DNA from: Deltaproteobacteria bacterium
GTDB lineage: Bacteria > Desulfobacterota > Desulfuromonadia > Desulfuromonadales > JAAYDE01
Assembly (NCBI GenBank): GCA_016934985.1
Contig: JAFGRU010000015.1
Location: 1 to 53,889 of the forward strand
DNA: 53,889 bases
Direction of reading: 5' to 3'
The translations under genes were made by a program, and so were the position numbers. Below, piece by piece: positions 14,544 through 22,898 of this stretch. Under the pieces are notes generated by a model. It did no database searches, was not told the DNA's origin, and saw nothing but the letters and a program-made list of their open reading frames with translations. The stretch's first letter is position 1, and each line of letters opens with the position of its first letter.

Positions 14544-15848
14544 TCAGGAGTTGAGATAGGCCGTGATACTTTCCGCAAGGGTGTGAAAAATTCGAACAAA
14601 TTCCTTTTCATTGCGTTCCAGCAAGGTGGATCGGAAACCTCTTTCCGGAGTGCAGAAAGAGGAGATGGGAACCACACATATACCGGTCGAGCCGAGCAGA
14701 TAATAAACAAAGCGTTTGTCCAGCGCGATGCCCGGCTGGTTCACCAGTTCTTCCACCAGTTGGCGAACCTCATTGTTTTTGATCGGCAGGGTCTGGGATT
14801 CAGTAAGACGCCCCTCTTCGAAAACCACGCTCATATAAAAGGCGCCGTTGGTACGGTTGACCTTGATGCCTGGAACCTCCTTAAGGATATTATAAGCGAT
14901 GTTGGAACAGTTTTCATAATGATTGCGGCGCTGATCAAGATAACCGCCATATTCAGGGTGGCTCATGATCAGGGGGATGGCTTTCTGCGGCAGGGTGGTG
15001 GAGCAGACCTCGACCATCTTTGAATCGACGATACTTTGAATATAGCGTCTGAAAATGGGGTTTTTATCGGCGTTGTAAACCTCGATCCAGCCGCAGCGGG
15101 AGCCCGGCCAGGGGCAGTCCTTGCTGATGCCGCGCATGGCGATGGCTGGGACGTCGTCGATAAGGTCGGAGATTGGCCGGGTCGACTGGCCATTGTAGAC
15201 CAGATGGCGGTAAATCTCGTCACAGATTATAAAAAGGTTGAATTCCTTGGCAATGTCAATCATTTCGCGGAGGATGCGTTCGGGATAAACGGCGCCCGTC
15301 GGGTTGTCCGGGTTGATGATCAGGATTCCGGAAATGGCCGGGTTGTACTTGACCGACAAATAGAGGTCGTCAAGGTCCGGATACCAGTTGTTGTCCGGGT
15401 CGAGGCGATAGGAAACGGGTTTCTGCCCGGCGTGGGAGCCTTCAGCCGAGGAGTGGGTGGAATAGGTCGGGGAGGGACCGATGACCCGGGCTTCACGGCG
15501 CAGCAGTCCGTAAACCTTTTGAATGGCGTCACCCAGACCGTTGAAGAAGATAATGTCTTCCGGGGCGACCTGTGCTTTACCGCGGCTGTTGGTCATTTCT
15601 GCGAGGAATTGGCGGGTTTCCAGCACCCCCTTTGTTGCGCTATAAGCGTAGGAGCAGTCCTTCATGGCAAGGTCGGCTACAATTTTTTTCATCCAAATGG
15701 GAATTTTTTCGCCTTTGGCTACCGGGTCTCCGATATTCTCCATGTTGATTTTCATGCCGAGATCCTTAAGCTTGTCTGCAATACTGACAATGGCCCGGAT
15801 CTCATAGGTCAACTCTCTGGCACCGATATGAACGATGTTATTACGCAT
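14544..15848 (-). CDS. PLP-dependent class I/II aminotransferase (AlaA/AspC-like)
   Basis: The 434-residue protein is a fold-type I aminotransferase. Visible elements are the phosphate/substrate region DCSYAYSATKGVLETRQFL, PSPTYSTHS, the conserved Asn in NPDNPTGAVY, the Asp that contacts the pyridine nitrogen in ICDEIYRHLVY, and the PLP lysine in GISKDCPWPGSRCGW near residue 255. An Arg for the substrate carboxylate is present near the C-terminus. ATG 15848 begins MRNNIVHIGARELTYEI; the frame continues upstream through a terminator hairpin and is not used. An Ala-rich leader peptide and terminator lie directly upstream, pointing to control by an amino acid, most simply alanine. Exact substrate is not determinable. 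Confidence 0.88.
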   Translation of the reverse strand: MRNNIVHIGARELTYEIRAIVSIADKLKDLGMKINMENIGDPVAKGEKIPIWMKKIVADLAMKDCSYAYSATKGVLETRQFLAEMTNSRGKAQVAPEDIIFFNGLGDAIQKVYGLLRREARVIGPSPTYSTHSSAEGSHAGQKPVSYRLDPDNNWYPDLDDLYLSVKYNPAISGILIINPDNPTGAVYPERILREMIDIAKEFNLFIICDEIYRHLVYNGQSTRPISDLIDDVPAIAMRGISKDCPWPGSRCGWIEVYNADKNPIFRRYIQSIVDSKMVEVCSTTLPQKAIPLIMSHPEYGGYLDQRRNHYENCSNIAYNILKEVPGIKVNRTNGAFYMSVVFEEGRLTESQTLPIKNNEVRQLVEELVNQPGIALDKRFVYYLLGSTGICVVPISSFCTPERGFRSTLLERNEKEFVRIFHTLAESITAYLNS

Positions 15849-15876
15849 ATGCTTTTCCCGTTTCTTCCGTATGTGA

Positions 15877-15911
15877 ATAAAAAAGGCCATGGTCGTCCTG
15901 ACCATGGCCTT
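15877..15911 (-). terminator. Intrinsic terminator (attenuator) upstream of the aminotransferase
   Basis: On the minus strand AAGGCCATGGTC (15911-15900) pairs with GACCATGGCCTT (15894-15883) around a 5-base loop, followed by six T. It lies between the leader peptide stop (15959) and the aminotransferase start (15848). GCCTTG (15945-15940) can pair with CAAGGC (15912-15907) and would open the terminator arm. Confidence 0.85.
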
Positions 15912-15958
15912 GGTTTAAATAATTTGGTATTACAGCAATCAAGGCTCAGGGCAGAACA

Positions 15959-16036
15959 CTAGAGGGTAACGGCCACCGCAGCAGCCGCAAAAGTCGCCGC
16001 CATTTTGTTGTCGGAGAGTATGCCCTGAGAGTTCAT
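15959..16036 (-). CDS. Ala-rich leader peptide (25 residues) of the aminotransferase gene
   Basis: A 25-codon frame starts at ATG 16036, six bases after AAGGAAC, and ends at TAG 15961-15959. Its last 13 residues read AATFAAAAVAVTL: seven Ala, two Val, two Thr. A promoter with extended -10 lies about 20 bases upstream, and an intrinsic terminator follows 48 bases after the stop, giving a leader RNA of about 170 bases. CTCAGGGCA in codons 2-6 is the exact complement of TGCCCTGAG just after the stop codon, so the RNA can fold over the whole frame. The layout fits a ribosome-stalling attenuator for alanine (or branched-chain) supply. It could instead be a small membrane peptide, but 13 hydrophobic residues are short for that. 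Confidence 0.65.
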   Translation of the reverse strand: MNSQGILSDNKMAATFAAAAVAVTL

Positions 16037-16056
16037 TGCTGTTCCTTTGGAACAAG

Positions 16057-16085
16057 GGATTAACATAATAAAAACTTTAAGTCAA
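16057..16085 (-). promoter_or_regulatory. Promoter for the leader peptide/aminotransferase unit
   Basis: On the minus strand TTGACT (16085-16080) and TAATCC (16062-16057) are 17 bases apart, and TGT directly before the -10 box makes an extended -10. Transcription would start near 16050. The 5' end then folds as GTTCC-AAA-GGAAC, which includes the leader ribosome-binding site. Confidence 0.5.
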
Positions 16086-16167
16086 TGCTTTCTGACGAGT
16101 GGCTCTATAGGTGGTTGCAGGAAACCTTCAATTTCTTGACAAATTTCCTTCCGCAACCTCTTTTTGC

Positions 16168-16198
16168 AAAAACAAGGCCCTTCGTTTGAAGGGCCTTG
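16168..16198 (-). terminator. Intrinsic terminator after ppdK
   Basis: CAAGGCCCTTC and GAAGGGCCTTG (16198-16188 with 16183-16173) form an 11-bp stem with a 4-base loop, followed by five T on the minus strand. It lies 31 bases after the ppdK stop codon. Confidence 0.92.
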
Positions 16199-16229
16199 AA
16201 AATTTCAAAGTGCTTCTCAGGTCTCCAGG

Positions 16230-18890
16230 TTAACCCTCGCGCAGGGCCGCATGCGCGGCGGCGAGACGGGCAACGGGAACCCGGTAGGGGGAACAGGATA
16301 CGTAGTTGAGACCGACCTTGTCACAGAAGGCGATGCTTTCGGGCTCGCCGCCGTGTTCGCCGCAGATTCCGATTTTGATATCGGGGCGGGTCTTGCGCGC
16401 TCTTTCACAAGCCATCTCCACCAGCGCGCCCACCCCTTCCTGGTCGATGCTGACAAATGGGTCATGTTTGTAGATCTCGTTATTGACGTAGAATGGGAGA
16501 AAATCGCCGGAGTCATCACGCGAGAGGCCGAAGGTCGTCTGGGTCAGGTCGTTGGTGCCGAAGGAGAAAAATTCGGCGTCCTTGGCAATCTGGTCGGCGA
16601 TGATGCATGTGCGGGGCAGTTCCACGCAGGCGCCGATGGAATACTCGAGCTTGATACCGTATCTCTGGATAATATCGTCGGCAACCTTGACGGCGGCTTC
16701 GCGAAGAAGATGCATTTCGGTATAGGTGGCTACCAGCGGCATCATGATTTCCGGGACAACGGTGAAACCGTCGTTCTTGGTCAGATCGCAGGCCGCTTCA
16801 ATAATAGCCTGAACCTGCATGTCGTAAATTTCCTGGAAGGTCAGCCCCAGACGGCAGCCGCGATGACCAAGCATGGGGTTGGTTTCGTGCAGGTGGTCGA
16901 CAATGCCGCGAATCTTGGCCATGGGAATATTCATGGATTCCGACAGTTCCTCAAGTTCTTTATCGGTGCGGGGCAGGAACTCGTTGAGAGGCGGATCGAG
17001 GAGGCGGATCATGACCGGCAGGTCTTTCATTTCCTTGAAAATGTTGTAGTAGTCTGAACGCTGCATGGGGAGAATTTTTTCCAGCGCTTTTTGACGGCCT
17101 TCGAGGCTGTCGGCCATAATCATTTCGCGCATGGCCTGGATGCGGGGGCCTTCAAAGAACATGTGCTCGGTACGCACCAGACCGACGCCTTCGGCTCCGA
17201 AATTCCGGGCTACGTTGCAGTCTTTGGGTGTGTCAGCGTTGGCGCGGACCCCGATGCGCTTGTATTTGTCGACCCAGCCCATGAGGGTGGCAAAATCGCC
17301 GGTGAGTTCCACCTGAACCGTCGGCACTTCACCTTTCATGACTTCACCGGCGGAGCCATCCAGGGTGATGATTTCACCCTTTTTCAGGACGTCGCCGTTG
17401 CGGGTCGTGAATTGCTGATTCGGATAATCGACCTTGATGTCACTGCAGCCGACCACGCAGCATTTGCCCATGCCGCGCGTAACAACCGCAGCGTGGGAGG
17501 TCATGCCGCCGCGGGAGGTCAGAATCCCCTGCGCTGCGTCCATGCCGTGGATATCCTCGGGACTGGTTTCCATGCGCACCAGAATGACCTTGCGGCCCTG
17601 GTTGGCGGCCTCTTCCGCTTCATCTGCCGAAAAGACAATCGCACCGCTTACAGCTCCGGGAGATGCGGGCAGCCCTTTGGCAATGATTTCCTTGGGTGCG
17701 TGCGGGTCAAGGGTGGGATGGAGAAGCTGGTCGAGCTGATTGGGGGAGACGCGCAGAACGCCTTCCTGGTCAGTGATAAGACCTTCGCGGACCATGTCGA
17801 CGGCGATTTTGATGGCTGCCTTGGCGGTTCGTTTGCCGGTACGTGTCTGCAGCATATAGAGCTTGCTTTTTTCTATGGTGAACTCGATATCCTGCATGTC
17901 GCGATAATGTTTTTCGAGTGTTTCCTTGATATTTACCAACTGGGCGTAATTTTCCGGCATGGCCTCTTCCAGGCTCGTAAGTTCGCTGTCGCCGCCGTCC
18001 TTGTTAATGGGCTGCGGTGTGCGAATGCCGGCCACGACGTCTTCGCCCTGGGCATTGATAAGGAATTCTCCGTAAAAATATTTTTCGCCGGAAGCCGGAT
18101 CACGGGTGAAGGCAACCCCGGTGGCGCAGTCATTGCCCATGTTGCCGAAGACCATGGCTTGAACGTTGACAGCTGTGCCCCAGTCGGAAGGGATGTTGTT
18201 CAGTTTGCGGTAGGTTATGGCACGGGCATTCATCCAGGAGCCGAATACTGCGCCAATGGAGCCCCACAGCTGTTCTTTGGGGTCTGAAGGAAAGTCGCAG
18301 CCGAGGGTTTCCTTAACCTTGGTCTTGAACTTGGAAACGAGATCTTTGAGATCGTCGGCGCTGAGGTCGGTATCGAGGTGAACACCTTTTTTCTCTTTTT
18401 GATCTTCCAGAATGGTTTCGAGGACATCACCTTCCATGCCCATGACGACATTGGAGTACATCTGGATGAAACGGCGGTAGGAGTCGTAGGCAAAACGGGC
18501 GTCTCCGCTAAGTTCGATGAGGCCCTGGACAGTTTTGTCGTTGAGTCCAAGGTTGAGGACGGTATCCATCATGCCCGGCATGGAAGCGCGAGAGCCGGAG
18601 CGGACGGACACAAGAAGGGGCTTTTTCGGGTCACCGAATTTGCGGCCGATGAGGGTTTCCACTTTCTGCAGATTTTCCTCAACCTGTTGTTCCAGATCCG
18701 CCGGATACTTGCGGTCGTTTTTATAGAATTCGGTGCAGACCTCGGTGGTGATGGTGAAACCGGGAGGCACCGGCAGGCCGATTGCCGTCATTTCCGCCAG
18801 GTTGGCCCCTTTGCCGCCCAGCAGGTTCTTCATGCTTCCCTTACCTTCGGCTTTTCCGTCGCCGAAAAAATAAACATGCTTTATAGCCAT
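16230..18890 (-). CDS. ppdK: Pyruvate, phosphate dikinase
   Basis: PpdK interconverts pyruvate + ATP + Pi with PEP + AMP + PPi; in anaerobes it can run in either direction between glycolysis and gluconeogenesis. The 886-residue protein has the full domain order. The N-terminal ATP-grasp region contains GGKGANLAEM and SVRSGSRASMPGMMDTVLNLG. The swivelling domain carries the catalytic His in GGMTSHAAVVTRGMGK near 455. The C-terminal PEP-binding barrel has FFEGPRI, EIMMPLVA, and FFSFGTNDLTQTTFG with the nearby C of GICGEHGGEP. ATG 18890 has GGAGAG just upstream. It follows glyS by 70 bases and ends at a strong terminator. Confidence 0.97.
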   Translation of the reverse strand: MAIKHVYFFGDGKAEGKGSMKNLLGGKGANLAEMTAIGLPVPPGFTITTEVCTEFYKNDRKYPADLEQQVEENLQKVETLIGRKFGDPKKPLLVSVRSGSRASMPGMMDTVLNLGLNDKTVQGLIELSGDARFAYDSYRRFIQMYSNVVMGMEGDVLETILEDQKEKKGVHLDTDLSADDLKDLVSKFKTKVKETLGCDFPSDPKEQLWGSIGAVFGSWMNARAITYRKLNNIPSDWGTAVNVQAMVFGNMGNDCATGVAFTRDPASGEKYFYGEFLINAQGEDVVAGIRTPQPINKDGGDSELTSLEEAMPENYAQLVNIKETLEKHYRDMQDIEFTIEKSKLYMLQTRTGKRTAKAAIKIAVDMVREGLITDQEGVLRVSPNQLDQLLHPTLDPHAPKEIIAKGLPASPGAVSGAIVFSADEAEEAANQGRKVILVRMETSPEDIHGMDAAQGILTSRGGMTSHAAVVTRGMGKCCVVGCSDIKVDYPNQQFTTRNGDVLKKGEIITLDGSAGEVMKGEVPTVQVELTGDFATLMGWVDKYKRIGVRANADTPKDCNVARNFGAEGVGLVRTEHMFFEGPRIQAMREMIMADSLEGRQKALEKILPMQRSDYYNIFKEMKDLPVMIRLLDPPLNEFLPRTDKELEELSESMNIPMAKIRGIVDHLHETNPMLGHRGCRLGLTFQEIYDMQVQAIIEAACDLTKNDGFTVVPEIMMPLVATYTEMHLLREAAVKVADDIIQRYGIKLEYSIGACVELPRTCIIADQIAKDAEFFSFGTNDLTQTTFGLSRDDSGDFLPFYVNNEIYKHDPFVSIDQEGVGALVEMACERARKTRPDIKIGICGEHGGEPESIAFCDKVGLNYVSCSPYRVPVARLAAAHAALREG

Positions 18891-18960
18891 AATTCTCTCC
18901 TCTAAAAAAAATCAAAACCTCACAAAGGGCTGACGTCTCACATCAAAGTAAAAATTAATC

Positions 18961-21027
18961 CTAGTCCGCTATCTTTGAAAAATCCGCGATTCCCTCGAAC
19001 AATCCGGCCACCGATGTCAGAAGGGCCAGGCGGTTGGTGCGAACCCGGGGATCTTCGTCCATGACCAGGACGTCCTCGAAAAAACGGTCGACCGGCCCAC
19101 GCATTGCGGCAATATTTTCGAGGGCATCGCCATAGTCGCCTGCTTCTTTCAAAGGACGGACTTTGGTAGCGGTTGTTGCCACGGCGTCATTAAGCAGTTT
19201 CTCTGCGTCGGATGTAAAGAGTTCGGCATTGACCTCGTCCGGCACTCCGCCTTTGATAATATTCATGACCCGCTTGAAGGCAATGGCCAGAGGCTCGAAG
19301 TCCTCTTTTTCCCGGATGGCGGCCAGGGCCTCGACCCGCTTGAAGGCATCCAAAGGCTCATCAAAAGCGGCACTCAGCACGGCATTGACGACATCCTGGG
19401 CAAATCCTTGAGAGGTCAGAAGGTGGAAAAACCGCTGGCGGATAAATTCGATGACATCGTTGGCAACCTCCTCCTGGGGACGCGTCAACTTCTCTTTGAG
19501 AAGAGTCAGGCTGTGTCCGACCAGTGACTGCAGGGAGAGAGCAAGCCCGTTTTCGAGAGCGATGTTGAGAATGCCGATGGCACTGCGGCGCAGGGCAAAA
19601 GGGTCGGCCGTGCCGGTGGGGATGAGGCCGACGCCGAAGCAACCGCAGATGGTATCGATTTTGTCAGCAATGGAGAGGACGCTGCCGATAGCGTCGGAGG
19701 GCAGATCGCCACCGGCCTGGACCGGCAGATAGTGCTCATAAATGGCTTTGGCCACCTCAGGGGGTTCTCCCTGGAGCAGGGCGTACTCACGCCCCATGAT
19801 ACCCTGGAGCTCGGGGAACTCGTAGACCATCTGGGTTTCCAGGTCGCATTTGGCCAGAAGCGCGGCGCGGTCGACAAACTCAACGCTTTGCGGCGCGAAC
19901 TGCCGGGCAAGTCCGAGGGCCAGGTCGCGGAAGCGCATGACCTTTTCAAAGCTGGTTCCAAGCTTGGCCTGGAAGACCACGTTTTTGAGAGCATCCAGGC
20001 GTTTCTCAAGGCGGCTTTTCTGATCTTCTTTCCAGAAGAACATGGCGTCTGCCAAACGCGCTCTGATGACCCTTTCATTGCCGCGACGTACCACATCCGG
20101 GTCTTCCGCCCGTGTGTTGGCTACAGTGATGAAATGGGGCAAAAGGCGGCCGTCGGTTCCGCTGACGGTGAAGTAACGCTGGTGCTCCTTCATGGTGGTG
20201 ATCAGCAGTTCGACGGGCAGTTCCAGGTATTTTTCCTCAAAAGAGCCGCACACCGCGCTCGGGAATTCGACCAGATGGGCCACTTCGTCGAGAAGCTCCT
20301 CGTCGACATTGAGAGAACCGCCGAGCTGTTCGGCAATTTGCCTTATTTCACCGGCAATGATCTCTTTGCGTTTTTCCGGTTCGGGAATGACAAAGTGCTT
20401 TTCCGCTTCTTCAATATAGTTTTTTACGTCCGTGACAGGGAAAACCTCGGGAGCCATAAAGCGGTGGCCCCGCGACAGGTTGCCGCTTTCCAGGTTGCCG
20501 AAACTGAAAGGGATGACCTGGCCGTTGAAAAGAGCGACGAGCCAGTGTACCGGGCGGGCAAAGCGGATATCAAGGTCCTTCCAGCGCATCGATTTTTTGA
20601 AAGGGAGGGTATTCAGAATGCGCGGCAGCATCTCCGGAAGAATATTGGCAACGGGCTGGCCCTCAATCACCTTGTGGATGAAAAGGTATATGCCTTTTGG
20701 GGTCTCTTTCTGTTGCAGGTCGGAGATCTCGACGCCGTTGGTTTTGGCAAAGCCGATGGCGGCTTTGGTCGGATTGCCGTCAGCATCGAAGGCGATTTTC
20801 GCCGGCGGGCCGGAAACGTTTAGTTCCTGTTTTTCCTGCTCGATAGCCACGTTTTCAATGGCAATGGCGAGGCGTCTCGGGGTGGCGAAGGTGTGGATGG
20901 AGCCGAAGGCTATGTGGGCAGCTTCCAGTTCTTTGCGGAAAAGTTTTTCCAGGTCTTTCCTGGCAACGGTCAGGAATCCGGCGGGGATTTCTTCAGTGCC
21001 GATTTCAAAAAATAATTCAGCGGACAT
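18961..21027 (-). CDS. glyS: Glycyl-tRNA synthetase beta subunit
   Basis: This 688-residue protein is the beta chain of the bacterial alpha2beta2 GlyRS, which holds tRNA(Gly) while the alpha chain activates glycine. The N-terminus AELFFEIGTEEIPAGFL is diagnostic. Other family segments are FATPRRLAI, TLPFKKSMRW, RFARPVHWLVALF, and an HD-like region (ELQGIMGREYALLQGE near 410). The C-terminal DALR-type anticodon domain ends near the stop. ATG 21027 is preferred; the frame opens at TTG 21036 three codons earlier and neither has a strong ribosome-binding site. It lies 45 bases after glyQ, so the two are almost certainly co-transcribed, with ppdK following. Confidence 0.96.
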   Translation of the reverse strand: MSAELFFEIGTEEIPAGFLTVARKDLEKLFRKELEAAHIAFGSIHTFATPRRLAIAIENVAIEQEKQELNVSGPPAKIAFDADGNPTKAAIGFAKTNGVEISDLQQKETPKGIYLFIHKVIEGQPVANILPEMLPRILNTLPFKKSMRWKDLDIRFARPVHWLVALFNGQVIPFSFGNLESGNLSRGHRFMAPEVFPVTDVKNYIEEAEKHFVIPEPEKRKEIIAGEIRQIAEQLGGSLNVDEELLDEVAHLVEFPSAVCGSFEEKYLELPVELLITTMKEHQRYFTVSGTDGRLLPHFITVANTRAEDPDVVRRGNERVIRARLADAMFFWKEDQKSRLEKRLDALKNVVFQAKLGTSFEKVMRFRDLALGLARQFAPQSVEFVDRAALLAKCDLETQMVYEFPELQGIMGREYALLQGEPPEVAKAIYEHYLPVQAGGDLPSDAIGSVLSIADKIDTICGCFGVGLIPTGTADPFALRRSAIGILNIALENGLALSLQSLVGHSLTLLKEKLTRPQEEVANDVIEFIRQRFFHLLTSQGFAQDVVNAVLSAAFDEPLDAFKRVEALAAIREKEDFEPLAIAFKRVMNIIKGGVPDEVNAELFTSDAEKLLNDAVATTATKVRPLKEAGDYGDALENIAAMRGPVDRFFEDVLVMDEDPRVRTNRLALLTSVAGLFEGIADFSKIAD

Positions 21028-21072
21028 GCGATTCAATTCATTTTCGCTGGAAATTCAGGAAGGTTTGCCGAT

Positions 21073-21957
21073 TCAAAGCTCCTCCTTGATTTCATTCAAT
21101 AATGGGTAGCCCATTTTTTCTCTCTGTGCCGCGTAACCTTCTGCGCACAGACGGGCCAGATTGCGGACACGGCCGATGTAATTGGCCCGTTCAGTAACAG
21201 AAATGGCGCCCCGCGCATCGAGAAGATTAAAAGCATGCGAGCATTTCAACACGAAATCATAAGCCGGAAAAACAAGCTCATGTTCCGCCAGGCGTTGGCA
21301 TTCCTTTTCGTACATTTCAAAACTTTTAAAAAGCATACCGGTATCGGCTACTTCAAAATTATATTTGGAAAACTCGACTTCGGTCTGATGGTGGACATCC
21401 CCGTATTTTATGCCTTTGATCCATTCGAGATCATAAACGTTATCGACCCCCTGCAGATACATGGCGATACGTTCGCAGCCGTAGGTGATTTCCACGGAGA
21501 CCGGTTTAAGATCGATGCCGCCGGCCTGTTGGAAATAAGTGAACTGGGTTATCTCCATGCCATCCAGCCAGACTTCCCAGCCAAGGCCCCAAGCCCCAAG
21601 GGTAGGGGATTCCCAGTCGTCCTCGACAAAACGGATATCATGATGGGAGGGGTTGACGCCGAAACTTTTCAGAGAGTCGAGATAGAGATCCTGGATTTCC
21701 AGGGGGGAGGGCTTCATGATGACTTGAAACTGGTAGTAATGCTGGAGGCGGTTGGGGTTCTCGCCGTAGCGGCCGTCAGTGGGTCGTCGCGAGGGTTCGA
21801 CATAGGCCACGTTCCAAGGTTCCGGGCCCAATACCCGTAAGAAGGTTGCGGGGTTGAAGGTGCCGGCCCCTTTTTCCACATCATAAGGCTGCTGGATGAT
21901 GCAGCCCTGTTTTGCCCAGTAATTTTGAAGCGCCAGGATGAGCTCTTGAAAGGTCAC
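21073..21957 (-). CDS. glyQ: Glycyl-tRNA synthetase alpha subunit
   Basis: The 294-residue alpha chain carries the class II aminoacylation core: [32 protein letters not shown], then [23 protein letters not shown] (motif 2), and [32 protein letters not shown]. Length and sequence match the family well. The GTG start at 21957 has GAGG five bases upstream. A promoter (22038-22066) precedes it, separating it from recO. It pairs with GlyS to charge tRNA(Gly). Confidence 0.97.
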   Translation of the reverse strand: MTFQELILALQNYWAKQGCIIQQPYDVEKGAGTFNPATFLRVLGPEPWNVAYVEPSRRPTDGRYGENPNRLQHYYQFQVIMKPSPLEIQDLYLDSLKSFGVNPSHHDIRFVEDDWESPTLGAWGLGWEVWLDGMEITQFTYFQQAGGIDLKPVSVEITYGCERIAMYLQGVDNVYDLEWIKGIKYGDVHHQTEVEFSKYNFEVADTGMLFKSFEMYEKECQRLAEHELVFPAYDFVLKCSHAFNLLDARGAISVTERANYIGRVRNLARLCAEGYAAQREKMGYPLLNEIKEEL

Positions 21958-22037
21958 GATGCCTCGGAAAGTCGAGAGGTTTTTAACCGGAAAAAAAGGA
22001 AATAGAATAAAACGCCAATCTTAATATACCGTGACAT

Positions 22038-22066
22038 TAAGTATCGTGTTTATGGATTCATGTCAA
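22038..22066 (-). promoter_or_regulatory. Promoter for glyQ-glyS-ppdK
   Basis: On the minus strand TTGACA (22066-22061) and TACTTA (22043-22038) are 17 bases apart. The -35 box is perfect; the -10 box is weak. The predicted leader of about 75 bases is too short for a known glycine riboswitch. Confidence 0.45.
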
Positions 22067-22104
22067 GGAAAAATACCTATTGATTTCCACTATTAACAGA
22101 GGTT

Positions 22105-22866
22105 TCAGGCGCTTGGCAGAGGCATGCTGCGATCGAGCAGGGAGAGGGACTTAAGAGGGTGCAAGAGGTGCAGGGAGAGAATTTGTTCAAGAATAGCGTG
22201 GGCTTCCCGGGTGGTTTGTGAACTGAAGCGGAAACCTTCGAATAGAGTCAGAGGTGTCTGAAGGGAACGGGCCAGAGAACCTAAAGTCAAGAGACTGACT
22301 GAGAGAACCTTGCGGCCCGGAAGGCATTGGGGGCAGAGGCTGCCGCCGAGTTCGGCTTCAAAAAAAATTCCTCTGTCACTGAAAGTTATTCCGCACTTGG
22401 AACAGTGGAGGAAATGGGGCGCGTAACCTGCCAGGGTGATGAGGCGAATTTCAAACAACAGGCGGGCCTCCCAAGTGGGCTCATTGTGATTTAAATGGTC
22501 GAGGAGAGCTTTTAACAGGTCAAAGGCCTCCGGGTGAGGATGACCCTCCCCTATTAGCCCCTCGACAAGCTCACAGGCATAAGAGGCCAGACTGATGATG
22601 TCAAGATCCTGTCGCAGACCGAGGTGGAGATCGGTCAGTTCAGCTTCTTTCAGGGCAGCCAGGCCATCGCCGGTGGGCTCGGTCCAGTAGAGGCGCGCTT
22701 CGGAAAAAGGCTCCAGGGCTGCGCCGAAACGTTTCCGGCTTTTGCGGGCGCCGCGGGCGAAGCCTTTAAGAAGTCCGTGGTCGCGGGTAAAAAAGGTGAC
22801 GATACGGTCCGCTTCGCCATAATTGAGATGACGGATTATGATGGCGGGGTTGTTCAGGATTCTCAT
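22105..22866 (-). CDS. recO: DNA repair protein RecO
   Basis: RecO helps load RecA onto SSB-coated single-stranded DNA in the RecFOR pathway. The 253-residue protein begins with the OB-fold segment NNPAIIIRHLNYGEADRIVTFFT and GLLKGFARGARKSRKRFGAALEPF, both diagnostic. The middle is helical, and a zinc-ribbon-like CSKCG...CPQC pair (about residues 150-178) is intact. The start ATG 22866 is preceded by GGGGAAC. It begins 32 bases after mgtE ends and may be read from the mgtE promoter. RecO adjacent to glyQS is a common order in this bacterial group. Confidence 0.93.
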   Translation of the reverse strand: MRILNNPAIIIRHLNYGEADRIVTFFTRDHGLLKGFARGARKSRKRFGAALEPFSEARLYWTEPTGDGLAALKEAELTDLHLGLRQDLDIISLASYACELVEGLIGEGHPHPEAFDLLKALLDHLNHNEPTWEARLLFEIRLITLAGYAPHFLHCSKCGITFSDRGIFFEAELGGSLCPQCLPGRKVLSVSLLTLGSLARSLQTPLTLFEGFRFSSQTTREAHAILEQILSLHLLHPLKSLSLLDRSMPLPSA

Positions 22867-22898
22867 TTCAAGTTCCCCGGAAAGGGGCGTCCCGGGAC

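Noticed and set aside
17091-18287. 398-codon frame antisense to ppdK (and similar long antisense frames over aroF, glyS, uvrA and mfd)
   Set aside because: They mirror highly conserved genes on the opposite strand in GC-rich codon usage; no ribosome-binding sites or protein motifs support them.
21958-22104. Glycine riboswitch before glyQ
   Set aside because: The leader from the predicted promoter is about 75 bases and lacks the conserved aptamer sequences.
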